From assembly GCA_024635885.1 (NCBI GenBank), contig JAGXIA010000017.1:1-18804 (forward strand): DNA of 18,804 bases, in the 5' to 3' direction. Within the stretch, counting starts at the first letter, position 1. Every line of letters starts with the position of its first letter. Under the pieces are notes generated by a model. The model had not been told where the DNA came from and did not search any database. It worked only from the letters and a program-made list of their open reading frames with translations. Shown piece after piece: positions 1 to 6,678 of this stretch. The DNA comes from Helicobacteraceae bacterium. GTDB lineage: Bacteria; Campylobacterota; Campylobacteria; Campylobacterales; Sulfurimonadaceae. The position numbers and the translations under genes are program-made.

Positions 1-510
1 CAAGTCGGTGTTGAGTTTATGGGTGAGAAAAAATTATCAAGTGTCTTAAATATTGCAGTTGATATTTTAGGTAAATTAGAGTTAAAACCACTTATTCAAA
101 TATCAGATATGCGTATACCAATAATTTTAACTGAACTGTTTGATACGTTAACCTTAGAGGACTTTCGTCATCTTAATATAGAAAAGTTTTTAAATTTGAA
201 AATTGAGTGGTTGACAAAGCTTGTCTATTTACAGCATGTAGAACAATTGGATGAACTTTTAGAGATAGCACCGGTAGAGATACAAAAAGAGTTGCTTAAG
301 ATGAAAGATATTTCACAAGAGATGTCATCCGGGAAGATAGTGTTAGCCCCATTGTATTATGCAGAAATGCTTTATTACAAAGAGTTATTCTTTAGAATAA
401 TTGATAAAAATGAAGTATATGCAAAAGGTGGAAGATACACGAATAATGGAATCTCTTCTGTGGGATTTGCGATTTATACCGATACAGTATGCGAAACATT
501 AACTAAATAA
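1..510 (+). CDS. hisZ: HisZ-like ATP phosphoribosyltransferase regulatory subunit, 3' part
   Basis: The reading frame is open from the first base, so the true start lies left of the window; about 169 C-terminal residues are visible. The fold family is class II histidyl-tRNA synthetase-like. The glycine-rich segment GGRYTNNGISSVGFAIYTD near the C-terminus matches the GGRYD...GVGFA motif shared by HisRS and its paralogue HisZ. HisZ has no synthetase activity. It forms a complex with the short HisG and makes the first step of histidine synthesis active and feedback-sensitive. The protein stops soon after the GGRY motif and has no HisRS anticodon-binding domain, which favours HisZ over HisS. It is followed after 22 bp by purA, probably in the same transcript. 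The family is fairly certain; the exact subfamily is less so because the N-terminal half is missing. Confidence 0.72.
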   Translation, partial: QVGVEFMGEKKLSSVLNIAVDILGKLELKPLIQISDMRIPIILTELFDTLTLEDFRHLNIEKFLNLKIEWLTKLVYLQHVEQLDELLEIAPVEIQKELLKMKDISQEMSSGKIVLAPLYYAEMLYYKELFFRIIDKNEVYAKGGRYTNNGISSVGFAIYTDTVCETLTK

Positions 511-532
511 ATATTAAGAAAAAGAGGAAGAT

Positions 533-1780
533 ATGAAAGCAGATTTAATTGTAGGTATTCAGTGGGGAGACGAAGGAAAAGGTAAAATAGTAGATAGATT
601 GGCACAAGAGTATGACATGGTCTGCAGAAGCCAAGGTGGTCATAATGCCGGTCATACTATCTGGGTCGATGGTGTTAAATTTGCACTTCACCTTATACCT
701 TCTGGTGTATTAAATCCACATGCCATAAATGTTGTCGGTAATGGGGTTGTTTTATGCCCAGAAGCTATTATAAAAGAAATGGTACAGTTTGAAAATTTGG
801 AAGGTCGTCTTTTTATCTCAGATAAAGCACACTTAAATCTACCATATCACGCACTCATTGACCAGGCTAAAGAGAGACTAAAAGGTGAAAAAGCAATCGG
901 TACGACCGGAAAAGGAATCGGACCTGCATATGCTGATAAAATCAATCGTACAGGTTTTAGAGCAGGAGAACTTTTAAACCCGACAAAACTTTGTGCGGCA
1001 ATTATTGAGTATTTTAAACAAAATAGAGATATTTTTGATATTTATGAAATAGATACTCCTTCAGAAGCTGAACTACTTTCACAATTAGAAGAGTATGAAG
1101 CTAAGCTTGCTCCATTTATTACAGATACAACTCAAATGGTTTGGAATGCTTTAGATGCTGACAAAAGAATCCTTCTAGAAGGTGCTCAGGGAACTATGCT
1201 TGACATTGACCATGGAACTTACCCATATGTTACATCATCTGCAACGGTTAGTGCCGGTGCATGTACCGGTTTAGGCATTAACCCTAAAGACATCGGTAAA
1301 GTAACAGGAATAGTAAAAGCTTACTGTACTCGTGTTGGAAATGGTCCATTTCCAACTGAAGATTTTGGCGAAGATGGAGCCAGACTTGGAAAACAAGGAC
1401 ATGAATTTGGAACAACAACTGGTCGTGCAAGACGTTGTGGCTGGTTTGATGCTATAGCAACAAGATATGCAAGCCGTTTAAATGGTTGTGATGAATTGGC
1501 GTTAATGAAGCTAGATGTTCTTGATGGTTTTGATGAGGTAAAGGTTTGTGTTGCATATGAAGTTGACGGAAAAGAGATAGACTACCTTCCTTCAAACCTT
1601 GAAGATGTGACACCTATCTATAAAACTTTTAAAGGCTGGGACAACTCTGTTGGAGCTAGAAGATTTGAAGACCTTCCATTAGCTGCTCAAGAGTATGTAA
1701 AAGTTATAGAAGAAATTTCAAAAACAAAAGTAGGAATTATCTCTACTTCTCCTGAAAGAGATGATACGATTATACTTTAA
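533..1780 (+). CDS. purA: Adenylosuccinate synthetase
   Basis: PurA joins IMP and aspartate using GTP to give adenylosuccinate, the committed step from IMP to AMP, in the cytosol. At 415 residues it is close to the usual family length. The N-terminal GTP-binding loop GDEGKGK is at residues 12-18 and contains the catalytic Asp13. His41 lies in GGHNAGHT. The IMP-binding GTTGKGIGPAY segment is near residue 124, LLEGAQG near 215, and the RARRCGWFD segment near 300. The start ATG has a good ribosome binding site (AGAGGAAG, 523-530). It lies between the HisZ-like gene and a FliJ-like gene. From memory, the downstream order is the same in Campylobacter jejuni (Cj1498c onward). Confidence 0.98.
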   Translation: MKADLIVGIQWGDEGKGKIVDRLAQEYDMVCRSQGGHNAGHTIWVDGVKFALHLIPSGVLNPHAINVVGNGVVLCPEAIIKEMVQFENLEGRLFISDKAHLNLPYHALIDQAKERLKGEKAIGTTGKGIGPAYADKINRTGFRAGELLNPTKLCAAIIEYFKQNRDIFDIYEIDTPSEAELLSQLEEYEAKLAPFITDTTQMVWNALDADKRILLEGAQGTMLDIDHGTYPYVTSSATVSAGACTGLGINPKDIGKVTGIVKAYCTRVGNGPFPTEDFGEDGARLGKQGHEFGTTTGRARRCGWFDAIATRYASRLNGCDELALMKLDVLDGFDEVKVCVAYEVDGKEIDYLPSNLEDVTPIYKTFKGWDNSVGARRFEDLPLAAQEYVKVIEEISKTKVGIISTSPERDDTIIL

Positions 1781-1831
1781 TCTATTTTTCTCTCCGATAG
1801 GAGTAGTATTACTGATTAAGAAGGAAAAAAT

Positions 1832-2269
1832 TTGAAGACTCGTTTTAGCTCATTGGTTACTTTGAAAAAAAGCACTATGGACAAAAGTGAACGATTCGTT
1901 CAAAAAGCTAATGCTGACTTAAATAGTGCTTCTATTGCCCTCGAACTTTCATATAACTCTCTAGAAGAAATAGACTCTCCTTTAACTGGCAGAATGAATG
2001 ACTTTAGAGCTCAAAGGTCACTTTTAGATTCCCAAAGAACAGTTATTAAACACAACCAAGAATGGGTGGATTTTTGCAAAAATCAAGTAACTCAAGCTAG
2101 AGAGCAACTAAAATCTGATATGATTGAACATGAAAAGTTCAAATATTTAGAATTAGAAGAAATTAAAAAGATGATTAAAAAGATTAAATTAGAAGAAGCT
2201 AAAGAATTAGATGAAGTAGCTCTGATAACGCACACAAGAAATACCAAGATAATGAAAGAGGAAAAATGA
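1832..2269 (+). CDS. FliJ-like coiled-coil protein
   Basis: This 145-residue, highly charged protein has no signal peptide and is predicted to be almost entirely alpha-helical coiled coil. The N-terminal MKTRFSSLVTLKK is like the start of FliJ proteins (short basic segment, then a long coiled coil), the soluble component of the flagellar export ATPase complex FliI/FliH. The start is TTG at 1832, supported by AAGGAA at 1821-1826; no better in-frame ATG is present. Its stop overlaps the start of the next gene by 4 bp (ATGA), so the two are translationally coupled. The partner is a MotE-like secreted protein, and that pairing fits a flagellar role. FliJ proteins are very divergent and coiled coils give weak homology signals, so another cytosolic coiled-coil protein cannot be excluded. 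Confidence 0.6.
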   Translation: MKTRFSSLVTLKKSTMDKSERFVQKANADLNSASIALELSYNSLEEIDSPLTGRMNDFRAQRSLLDSQRTVIKHNQEWVDFCKNQVTQAREQLKSDMIEHEKFKYLELEEIKKMIKKIKLEEAKELDEVALITHTRNTKIMKEEK

Positions 2270-2778
2270 TTAAAGTACTATTTATATTTATTACTTGTTT
2301 ATCATCACTTAGCGCATTCCAAACCAGTGATAAACTTTTTCAATGTACAGAAATATTCAAAGAGAGAAAAAGTGAACTTTTAGTTGAACTTGAGAGAATA
2401 GATGAGCAAAAGCAGGCACTCGCTGCTTTAAAGACGGCGACAGAAGATCTGTTAAGAAAAAAAGAGACAAAAATAACTCAAGAAGAAGAAATTAATGATA
2501 GAAAGTTATCTGAAATTTCTCAAAAAGAAGAGTCTGTGAAAGAGATGTTGGCTAAAAATGAAGCTGTATTAAAAGAGGTCAAAGAGATTAAAATGAGTAA
2601 AATTGCTCAAACTTTTGCAAAAATGAAACCGGCTGGAGCATCAGATATACTTTCAAAAATGGAAGCTGCTGAAGCTGTTAAAATATTGACTACTTTAAAA
2701 CCTAAAACAGTAGGAAAAATATTGACAAATATGGATCCTCGAAAAGCATCAAAGATAACCTTGCTTTTAAGCAAGTAA
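2266..2778 (+). CDS. MotE-like secreted coiled-coil protein with MgtE N-domain-like repeats
   Basis: Three parts are visible in 170 residues. There is an N-terminal signal peptide (hydrophobic residues 3-18, basic K3). A charged coiled coil runs from about 30 to 108. A C-terminal domain (about 110-170) holds short helical repeats of the MgtE N-domain type, such as FAKMKPAGASDILSKM and ILTNMDPRKASKI. This is the architecture of MotE family periplasmic proteins, which are known or suspected chaperones of flagellar stator or motor proteins. From memory, the positional equivalent in Campylobacter jejuni (Cj1496c) is a periplasmic glycoprotein affecting invasion and colonisation. The gene overlaps the FliJ-like gene by 4 bp. 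The domain architecture is clear; the flagellar role is inference. Residues 19-29 contain one cysteine (C27). Confidence 0.65.
   Translation: MIKVLFIFITCLSSLSAFQTSDKLFQCTEIFKERKSELLVELERIDEQKQALAALKTATEDLLRKKETKITQEEEINDRKLSEISQKEESVKEMLAKNEAVLKEVKEIKMSKIAQTFAKMKPAGASDILSKMEAAEAVKILTTLKPKTVGKILTNMDPRKASKITLLLSK
2760..2775 (+). terminator. Weak hairpin at the 3' end of the MotE-like gene
   Basis: CTTGC (2760-2764) pairs with GCAAG (2771-2775) around TTTTAA, overlapping the last codons of the gene. The U-run that follows is interrupted (CAAACTTTTACC), so termination would be weak at best. Confidence 0.25.
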
Positions 2779-2798
2779 TCAAACTTTTACCTTATTTA

Positions 2799-2826
2799 TT
2801 GTAAAATAACCAAATTTATTTTACAA
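2799..2826. repeat. Perfect 11-bp inverted repeat upstream of the DUF507 gene
   Basis: TTGTAAAATAA (2799-2809) is the exact reverse complement of TTATTTTACAA (2816-2826), with a 6-base spacer. It sits 13 bp before the DUF507 start codon, in the only real gap (61 bp) of the purA-carA run. It could be an operator, an mRNA hairpin controlling translation, or an AT-rich promoter region. The symmetry is directly visible; function is unknown. Confidence 0.5.
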
Positions 2827-2839
2827 ATAGGGTGCCGCA

Positions 2840-3391
2840 ATGAAAATATCACTTAAATCTATACCTCATATAGCTAATAAAATTTCTATCGACTTAAATA
2901 AAAGTGATGTTGTTACAATGACTAAAGGTTTAGAACCTGTTGCACATGAAGCTGAAAAAATATTAACTCATAATGTACATCAAGAGATGGCCTTAGAAGA
3001 TAAGGCTGCTGATATCTGTGATGATAATGAAGAAGAAATAGATTTTATGCTTGTAGATGAAAGACAACTTTTCTTTATGATTAAAAAGAAACTTGCACCT
3101 GAATTTGGTGTAATACTTAACTATGAAGAGAGATATTCAGACCTTTCTCATAAAATATTAGATGAACTTTACGAAGAAGATTTAATTCACTTCGAGGTTA
3201 CGGAAAATAGAATTAAAAACATTATATATAACTCAATCACTTCATTTATTGCTGATGCTTCAGAGATAGAAGATGCAGTTATGGATAAGATCAGAACATA
3301 TAAGAAAAAATATATTCCCGGAACTGATGAATTTGATATTTTACATGAGAAACTTTATAGAGAGGAACTTATGAAAAGAGGTATGGAATAA
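2840..3391 (+). CDS. DUF507 family protein
   Basis: This is a 183-residue acidic cytosolic protein with no signal or membrane segment. Its character (helical, many Glu and Asp, C-terminal ...RTYKKKYIPGTDEFDILHEKLY-type segment) matches DUF507, a family of unknown function found in Campylobacterota and related bacteria. The two halves, roughly 1-90 and 91-183, may be diverged copies of the same domain, as is usual for the family. The stop codon shares a base with the carA start (TAATG), so the two are translationally coupled. The same DUF507-carA pairing is recalled for Campylobacter jejuni (Cj1495c-Cj1494c). The coupling hints at co-regulation with pyrimidine/arginine synthesis, but nothing shows a functional link. 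Confidence 0.72.
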   Translation: MKISLKSIPHIANKISIDLNKSDVVTMTKGLEPVAHEAEKILTHNVHQEMALEDKAADICDDNEEEIDFMLVDERQLFFMIKKKLAPEFGVILNYEERYSDLSHKILDELYEEDLIHFEVTENRIKNIIYNSITSFIADASEIEDAVMDKIRTYKKKYIPGTDEFDILHEKLYREELMKRGME

Positions 3392-4518
3392 TGAATAAAG
3401 TCTACATATATCTTGAAAATGGAACTTTTCTTGAAGCTAAAAGCTTCGGTGCAGAAGGTACAAGTGTAGGAGAAATAGTTTTTAACACTTCTTTGAGCGG
3501 TTATCAAGAGATTATGTCTGACCCTTCTTATGCAGGTCAATTTGTTACTTTTACAATGCCTGAAATAGGAAATGTTGGAGTAAATGAGCAAGATATGGAA
3601 AGTTCAAAAGCTCACGCCAAAGGCATGATAGTCAGAAAGTATCAAGACAGATACTCAAACTTTAGAGCAGAAGAATCCTTAAACAACTTTTTGAAAAAAT
3701 ATAATATTCTTGGTATCTGCGATATCGACACTAGATTTTTAACAAAGATGATTAGAACTGAGGGAGCAATGATGATGATTGCTTCAACACAAATCAGTGA
3801 TAAAAATGAGTTAAAGAAAATTCTAGAAAATTCTCCTCGTATTGAAGAGGTGAATTATATAGAAGAGGTAAGTACTAAAAAACCATACAACCATGTTTTT
3901 TCTACTTATTCAAATATTGAATTTAAATATGAAGAAGCACCAGTTCCAGAAGCAAAAATTGCAGTAATTGATTTTGGTGTTAAAAGAAATATATTAAATG
4001 AAATAGTAAGTGCAAAAATTGGAGTTGAAGTTATTCCAAATAATTTTAGCGCAGATGATTTAATATCAAAATATAATTCTAAAGCAATTGATGGAGTATT
4101 TCTGTCAAATGGTCCAGGTGATCCACTGGTCTTAAAAAAAGAACAAGAACAAATTAAAAAGCTAATCGCTGCAAAAATTCCAATGTTTGGAATCTGTTTG
4201 GGACATCAACTGTTATCAATTTCACACGGTTATGATACTTACAAACTCAAGTTTGGACATCATGGTGGAAATCATCCTGTTAAAAATGTGAAAACAGGTT
4301 TAGTTGAAATTACAGCTCAAAATCATAACTATAATGTACCTGACAATATTATAGATATTGCAGAAGTTACTCATACTAATCTATTTGATAATACAATAGA
4401 AGGTTTAAAGTATAAAGAGTCCCCAATATTTTCTGTGCAACATCATCCTGAAGCCAGCCCAGGACCAAAAGAAAGCAGATATATATTTAATGAATTCCTC
4501 TCTTTAATAAAAAGATAA
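3391..4518 (+). CDS. carA: Carbamoyl-phosphate synthase small (glutaminase) subunit
   Basis: CarA hydrolyses glutamine and passes ammonia to CarB, making carbamoyl phosphate for pyrimidine and arginine synthesis. At 375 residues it has the usual length. The N-terminal CPSase small-chain domain (about 1-150) carries the typical FNTSLSGYQEIMSDPSY segment near residue 31. The class I glutamine amidotransferase domain (about 188-370) has the nucleophile Cys269 in MFGICLGHQ. The other catalytic residues, His352 and Glu354, are in HHPEASPGP. The start ATG overlaps the DUF507 stop. CarB is not in the window. A hairpin follows 2 bp after the stop. Confidence 0.97.
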   Translation: MNKVYIYLENGTFLEAKSFGAEGTSVGEIVFNTSLSGYQEIMSDPSYAGQFVTFTMPEIGNVGVNEQDMESSKAHAKGMIVRKYQDRYSNFRAEESLNNFLKKYNILGICDIDTRFLTKMIRTEGAMMMIASTQISDKNELKKILENSPRIEEVNYIEEVSTKKPYNHVFSTYSNIEFKYEEAPVPEAKIAVIDFGVKRNILNEIVSAKIGVEVIPNNFSADDLISKYNSKAIDGVFLSNGPGDPLVLKKEQEQIKKLIAAKIPMFGICLGHQLLSISHGYDTYKLKFGHHGGNHPVKNVKTGLVEITAQNHNYNVPDNIIDIAEVTHTNLFDNTIEGLKYKESPIFSVQHHPEASPGPKESRYIFNEFLSLIKR

Positions 4519-4520
4519 TA

Positions 4521-4543
4521 AAGATGCCGACAATAGGCATCTT
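4521..4543 (+). terminator. Hairpin after carA
   Basis: AAGATGCC (4521-4528) and GGCATCTT (4536-4543) form a perfect 8-bp stem with a 7-base loop. No U-run follows (CCCCCAGC), so it is not a canonical intrinsic terminator. It may stabilise the 3' end of the mRNA or act with Rho. Confidence 0.5.
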
Positions 4544-4706
4544 CCCCCAGCTAATAACTCACAAAAAAACCGTTAAAAACAAAATTTAGATTTTAAACTT
4601 AATTGAATTCTATAATTTAATATATGGATCACAACTTGAATTTTAAGAATTTTCAAATAGATTAACGGGTATTATTACATTTTTTAATACTTATACAGGA
4701 CAATAG
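4544..4706 (+). promoter_or_regulatory. Intergenic region with a putative promoter for the 4707 gene
   Basis: This stretch is non-coding and very AT-rich. A perfect TATAAT lies at 4611-4616 after a T/A-rich upstream stretch, as in many Campylobacterota housekeeping promoters, which often lack a clear -35. It would give a leader of roughly 85 bases. A short AGGA (4697-4700) precedes the ATG at 4707. No other element was recognised. Confidence 0.4.
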
Positions 4707-5228
4707 ATGAGAGATTTTATATATGAAGTTATGACAGATTACAGTACCTTGATAATTTTTTTACATGTACTTAGTGCGGTTATTTGGGTTGGCGGCATGA
4801 TTGCATTATGGTTTTTTACTAAAAATGAGAATATGGAAGTTCCTCTTGCGCGAAGATTTGCAAGCAGAGCAGCTCTATTTAAGAAGTTTTTTATATTTTT
4901 AGCACCTATAATTGTAGTTCTTTTTATAAGCTCATTATTTATGGCATTAGGGTACAAAGACAATGCAATCGGCATGGATGGATTTATCTTAGACGTTCAT
5001 AATCTTGATATATATAAAGATATAAATATTAAGGGAAGTATATGGACGATAATGACCATGAATATGCTTTTTATGACTTGGATTCTCTCTAAAGCAAGTT
5101 GCAAATTATGTAAAACGCAAAAATCAACTGACTGCATGTGGCTTGTCAGCAAATATCTATTGCCAATAAATATACTTTTAGGTGTCATCGAAATCTATTT
5201 AGGTGTATTCTTAAGAAGTTCATTCTAG
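4707..5228 (+). CDS. CopD-like four-helix membrane protein
   Basis: The protein has 173 residues with four predicted membrane helices (about 13-37, 60-82, 111-128 and 150-168). The first helix, IFLHVLSAVIWVGGM, has the His-containing HxxxxxxWVGG pattern seen in CopD copper-resistance proteins and related heme/copper membrane proteins. A loop between helices 3 and 4 has three cysteines (C132, C135, C143), two of them as CxxC, which could bind metal or form a disulfide. It is followed after 2 bp by another small membrane protein and lies upstream of a copper-dependent oxidase operon. A role in copper handling for oxidase assembly is therefore plausible but unproven. No closer assignment can be made from the sequence alone. 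Confidence 0.5.
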   Translation: MRDFIYEVMTDYSTLIIFLHVLSAVIWVGGMIALWFFTKNENMEVPLARRFASRAALFKKFFIFLAPIIVVLFISSLFMALGYKDNAIGMDGFILDVHNLDIYKDINIKGSIWTIMTMNMLFMTWILSKASCKLCKTQKSTDCMWLVSKYLLPINILLGVIEIYLGVFLRSSF

Positions 5229-5230
5229 TT

Positions 5231-5668
5231 ATGCAAGAATTAATTGTACATCTAAATAAACGGCGTACAATTGTGATGAAGGTAATTATTGCGCTTGCAG
5301 TTGTTGCCATTATTGTTAGTTTCAATTTTAAGATTACACCTACTGCTTATTTTGGCGGTAAATACAATGCTTATTTAATCTATGGGCTTATAATTTATAA
5401 GATAATAGAATTGTCAATACTCTATTATATGCTTCTCCACCGCCACATTGCATATATAAAAAAAAATGCTGATCATACAAAACGTCTTGTAAAATTAAAA
5501 AAACATTCAAAACTGCTTTTATTTTTAATTCCTCAAGGAAATACTGTTTTTGGGATTATTGCTTATAAGCTTAGTGGCAATGTATATTATTTTCTTCTTT
5601 TCTCACTTATTGCCTTGATTACTGTTTTATTAATAAGACCAAATAGATTTAAATCAGATAGAGATTAG
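5231..5668 (+). CDS. Four-helix membrane protein of unknown function
   Basis: I do not recognise this family. From the ATG at 5231 it has 145 residues and four predicted helices (about 17-33, 46-69, 94-113 and 117-136), separated by a basic loop (HRHIAYIKKN...KLKKHSK) that should be cytoplasmic. The frame stays open upstream inside the preceding gene, but that stretch is basic and non-conserved in style. The ATG at 5231 lies just 2 bp after the previous stop and has AAGAAG (5213-5218) upstream, so I chose it. A second in-frame ATG at 5276 would remove a basic leader and begin at MKVIIALAVV; it lacks a ribosome binding site. It is almost certainly co-transcribed with the CopD-like gene. Histidines at 70, 72, 82 and 92 are worth noting. 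Confidence 0.55.
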   Translation: MQELIVHLNKRRTIVMKVIIALAVVAIIVSFNFKITPTAYFGGKYNAYLIYGLIIYKIIELSILYYMLLHRHIAYIKKNADHTKRLVKLKKHSKLLLFLIPQGNTVFGIIAYKLSGNVYYFLLFSLIALITVLLIRPNRFKSDRD

Positions 5669-5871
5669 TGCTTTAAATTAGTCTAAGATTACCCATGAAT
5701 TCAAGCTCTTTTTATTAATAAAAATAAACGGTTTAAAACTTAGTTAAAAGTTTATGGAATACACTGTACAAGTACTATCATAATAGTGTTACAACACTGT
5801 TACAGCAATTCAAGCTACTTTAAAGTTAATTTAAATATAATAATTTTTTATTTCAAGAGGGAGGATTAGTA
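5669..5871 (+). promoter_or_regulatory. Regulatory region upstream of the type-A oxidase operon
   Basis: This 203-bp stretch has no gene. It contains a perfect TATAAT at 5836-5841, about 31 bases before the start codon, as a likely -10 element. Upstream is a dense set of repeats. There is an inverted repeat AGTGTT-AC-AACACT at 5785-5798. ACACTGTACA at 5761-5770 is echoed by ACACTGTTACA at 5794-5804, 33 bp on (about three helical turns). A 10-bp direct repeat AATTCAAGCT occurs at 5698-5707 and 5807-5816. The ribosome binding site AGAGGGAGGA (5857-5866) is strong and decides the TTG start at 5872. The repeats suggest a regulator-binding site for oxidase expression; the regulator is unknown. Confidence 0.5.
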
Positions 5872-6678
5872 TTGAAAAAAATTATACTTGTTATATGCTT
5901 ACTTATAAGTAGTTTGAATGCCAACAAGTTAGGTATACATGAAAAATTAGGGGAGATGGTACCACTTGATTTAAAGTTTATTAATGAAAAAGGTCAAAGC
6001 GAAACTTTAAAGCAATTAATGGATGGGAAACCTACAATTCTTACATTAAATTATTATAAATGTTCGGGTATATGTACTCCACAATTGAATGATTTAGCAA
6101 AAATGCTTAGCAGATTAGAGCTAGCAGAAAACACAGACTATAAAGTACTGACTGTCAGCTTTGCAGAGGAGGAGTCTTCAGCATTAGCAGCAGCAAAAAG
6201 AAAAAATATGCTTGCTTCAATGACTAGACCATTTGTTGCGGATGCATGGCATTTTGTAGTTGGAGAGAACAACAGCTCTGCTGTTCTTGCAAAAAACGTT
6301 GGTTTTGCATATGAGAAAACAATTTCTCCTACAGGACAAGTTGAATATATTCATCCTGGTGTAGCAATTGTACTATCACCTGAGGGGAAGGTAACTCGCT
6401 ACCTAAACGGTATTGATCAACTTCCTTTTGATGTAAAAATGGCTTTGATTGAAGCTTCAGATGGAAAGGTCGGTCCAACAATTGCAAAAACGTTACTTTT
6501 TTGTTTTGCTTATGATTCGGCAAATAAAAAATATGTATTTTTATGGGAAAAAATTGGCGCAATAGTAATGTTGACAATAGTATTTGGATTTTTCATTTAT
6601 CTAATCAAAACAGGTAGAAAAGAAGAAGACCATCAAAAAGATAAAGAACATCAAAAAGAAGGAAAGAACGATGAGTAA
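5872..6678 (+). CDS. SCO1/SenC/PrrC family copper chaperone
   Basis: SCO proteins deliver copper to the CuA site of cytochrome oxidase subunit II and/or keep its cysteines reduced. This 268-residue protein has an N-terminal signal segment (about 1-17) and a thioredoxin-like domain. Its copper-binding CxxxC is at C64-C68 (YKCSGICTPQL), and the third ligand is His161 in EYIHPGV. A C-terminal membrane helix (about 226-246) is followed by a charged tail rich in Lys, Glu and His. The C-terminal anchor after the thioredoxin domain differs from the N-terminal anchor of typical SCO1. The start is TTG, supported by the strong upstream Shine-Dalgarno. The 3' end overlaps coxA by 8 bp, so the chaperone is coupled to its target operon. 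It is the first gene of the type-A oxidase unit. Confidence 0.9.
   Translation: MKKIILVICLLISSLNANKLGIHEKLGEMVPLDLKFINEKGQSETLKQLMDGKPTILTLNYYKCSGICTPQLNDLAKMLSRLELAENTDYKVLTVSFAEEESSALAAAKRKNMLASMTRPFVADAWHFVVGENNSSAVLAKNVGFAYEKTISPTGQVEYIHPGVAIVLSPEGKVTRYLNGIDQLPFDVKMALIEASDGKVGPTIAKTLLFCFAYDSANKKYVFLWEKIGAIVMLTIVFGFFIYLIKTGRKEEDHQKDKEHQKEGKNDE

Noticed and set aside
1793..1800. TCCGATAG resembling a sigma-28 -10 element before the FliJ-like gene
   Set aside because: No matching upstream element lies at the proper spacing, so a flagellar promoter cannot be supported.
3355..3591. Minus-strand ORFs, for example here, 4739-4975, 6329-6577, 9343-9540 and 18104-18370
   Set aside because: All are short and lie antisense within well-supported genes, with no family resemblance or ribosome binding site; they are frame shadows.
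5138..5230. Upstream extension of the 5231 gene inside the CopD-like gene
   Set aside because: It would overlap the previous gene by 91 bp, is basic and unlike a leader, and the ATG at 5231 lies right after the previous stop with a usable ribosome binding site.
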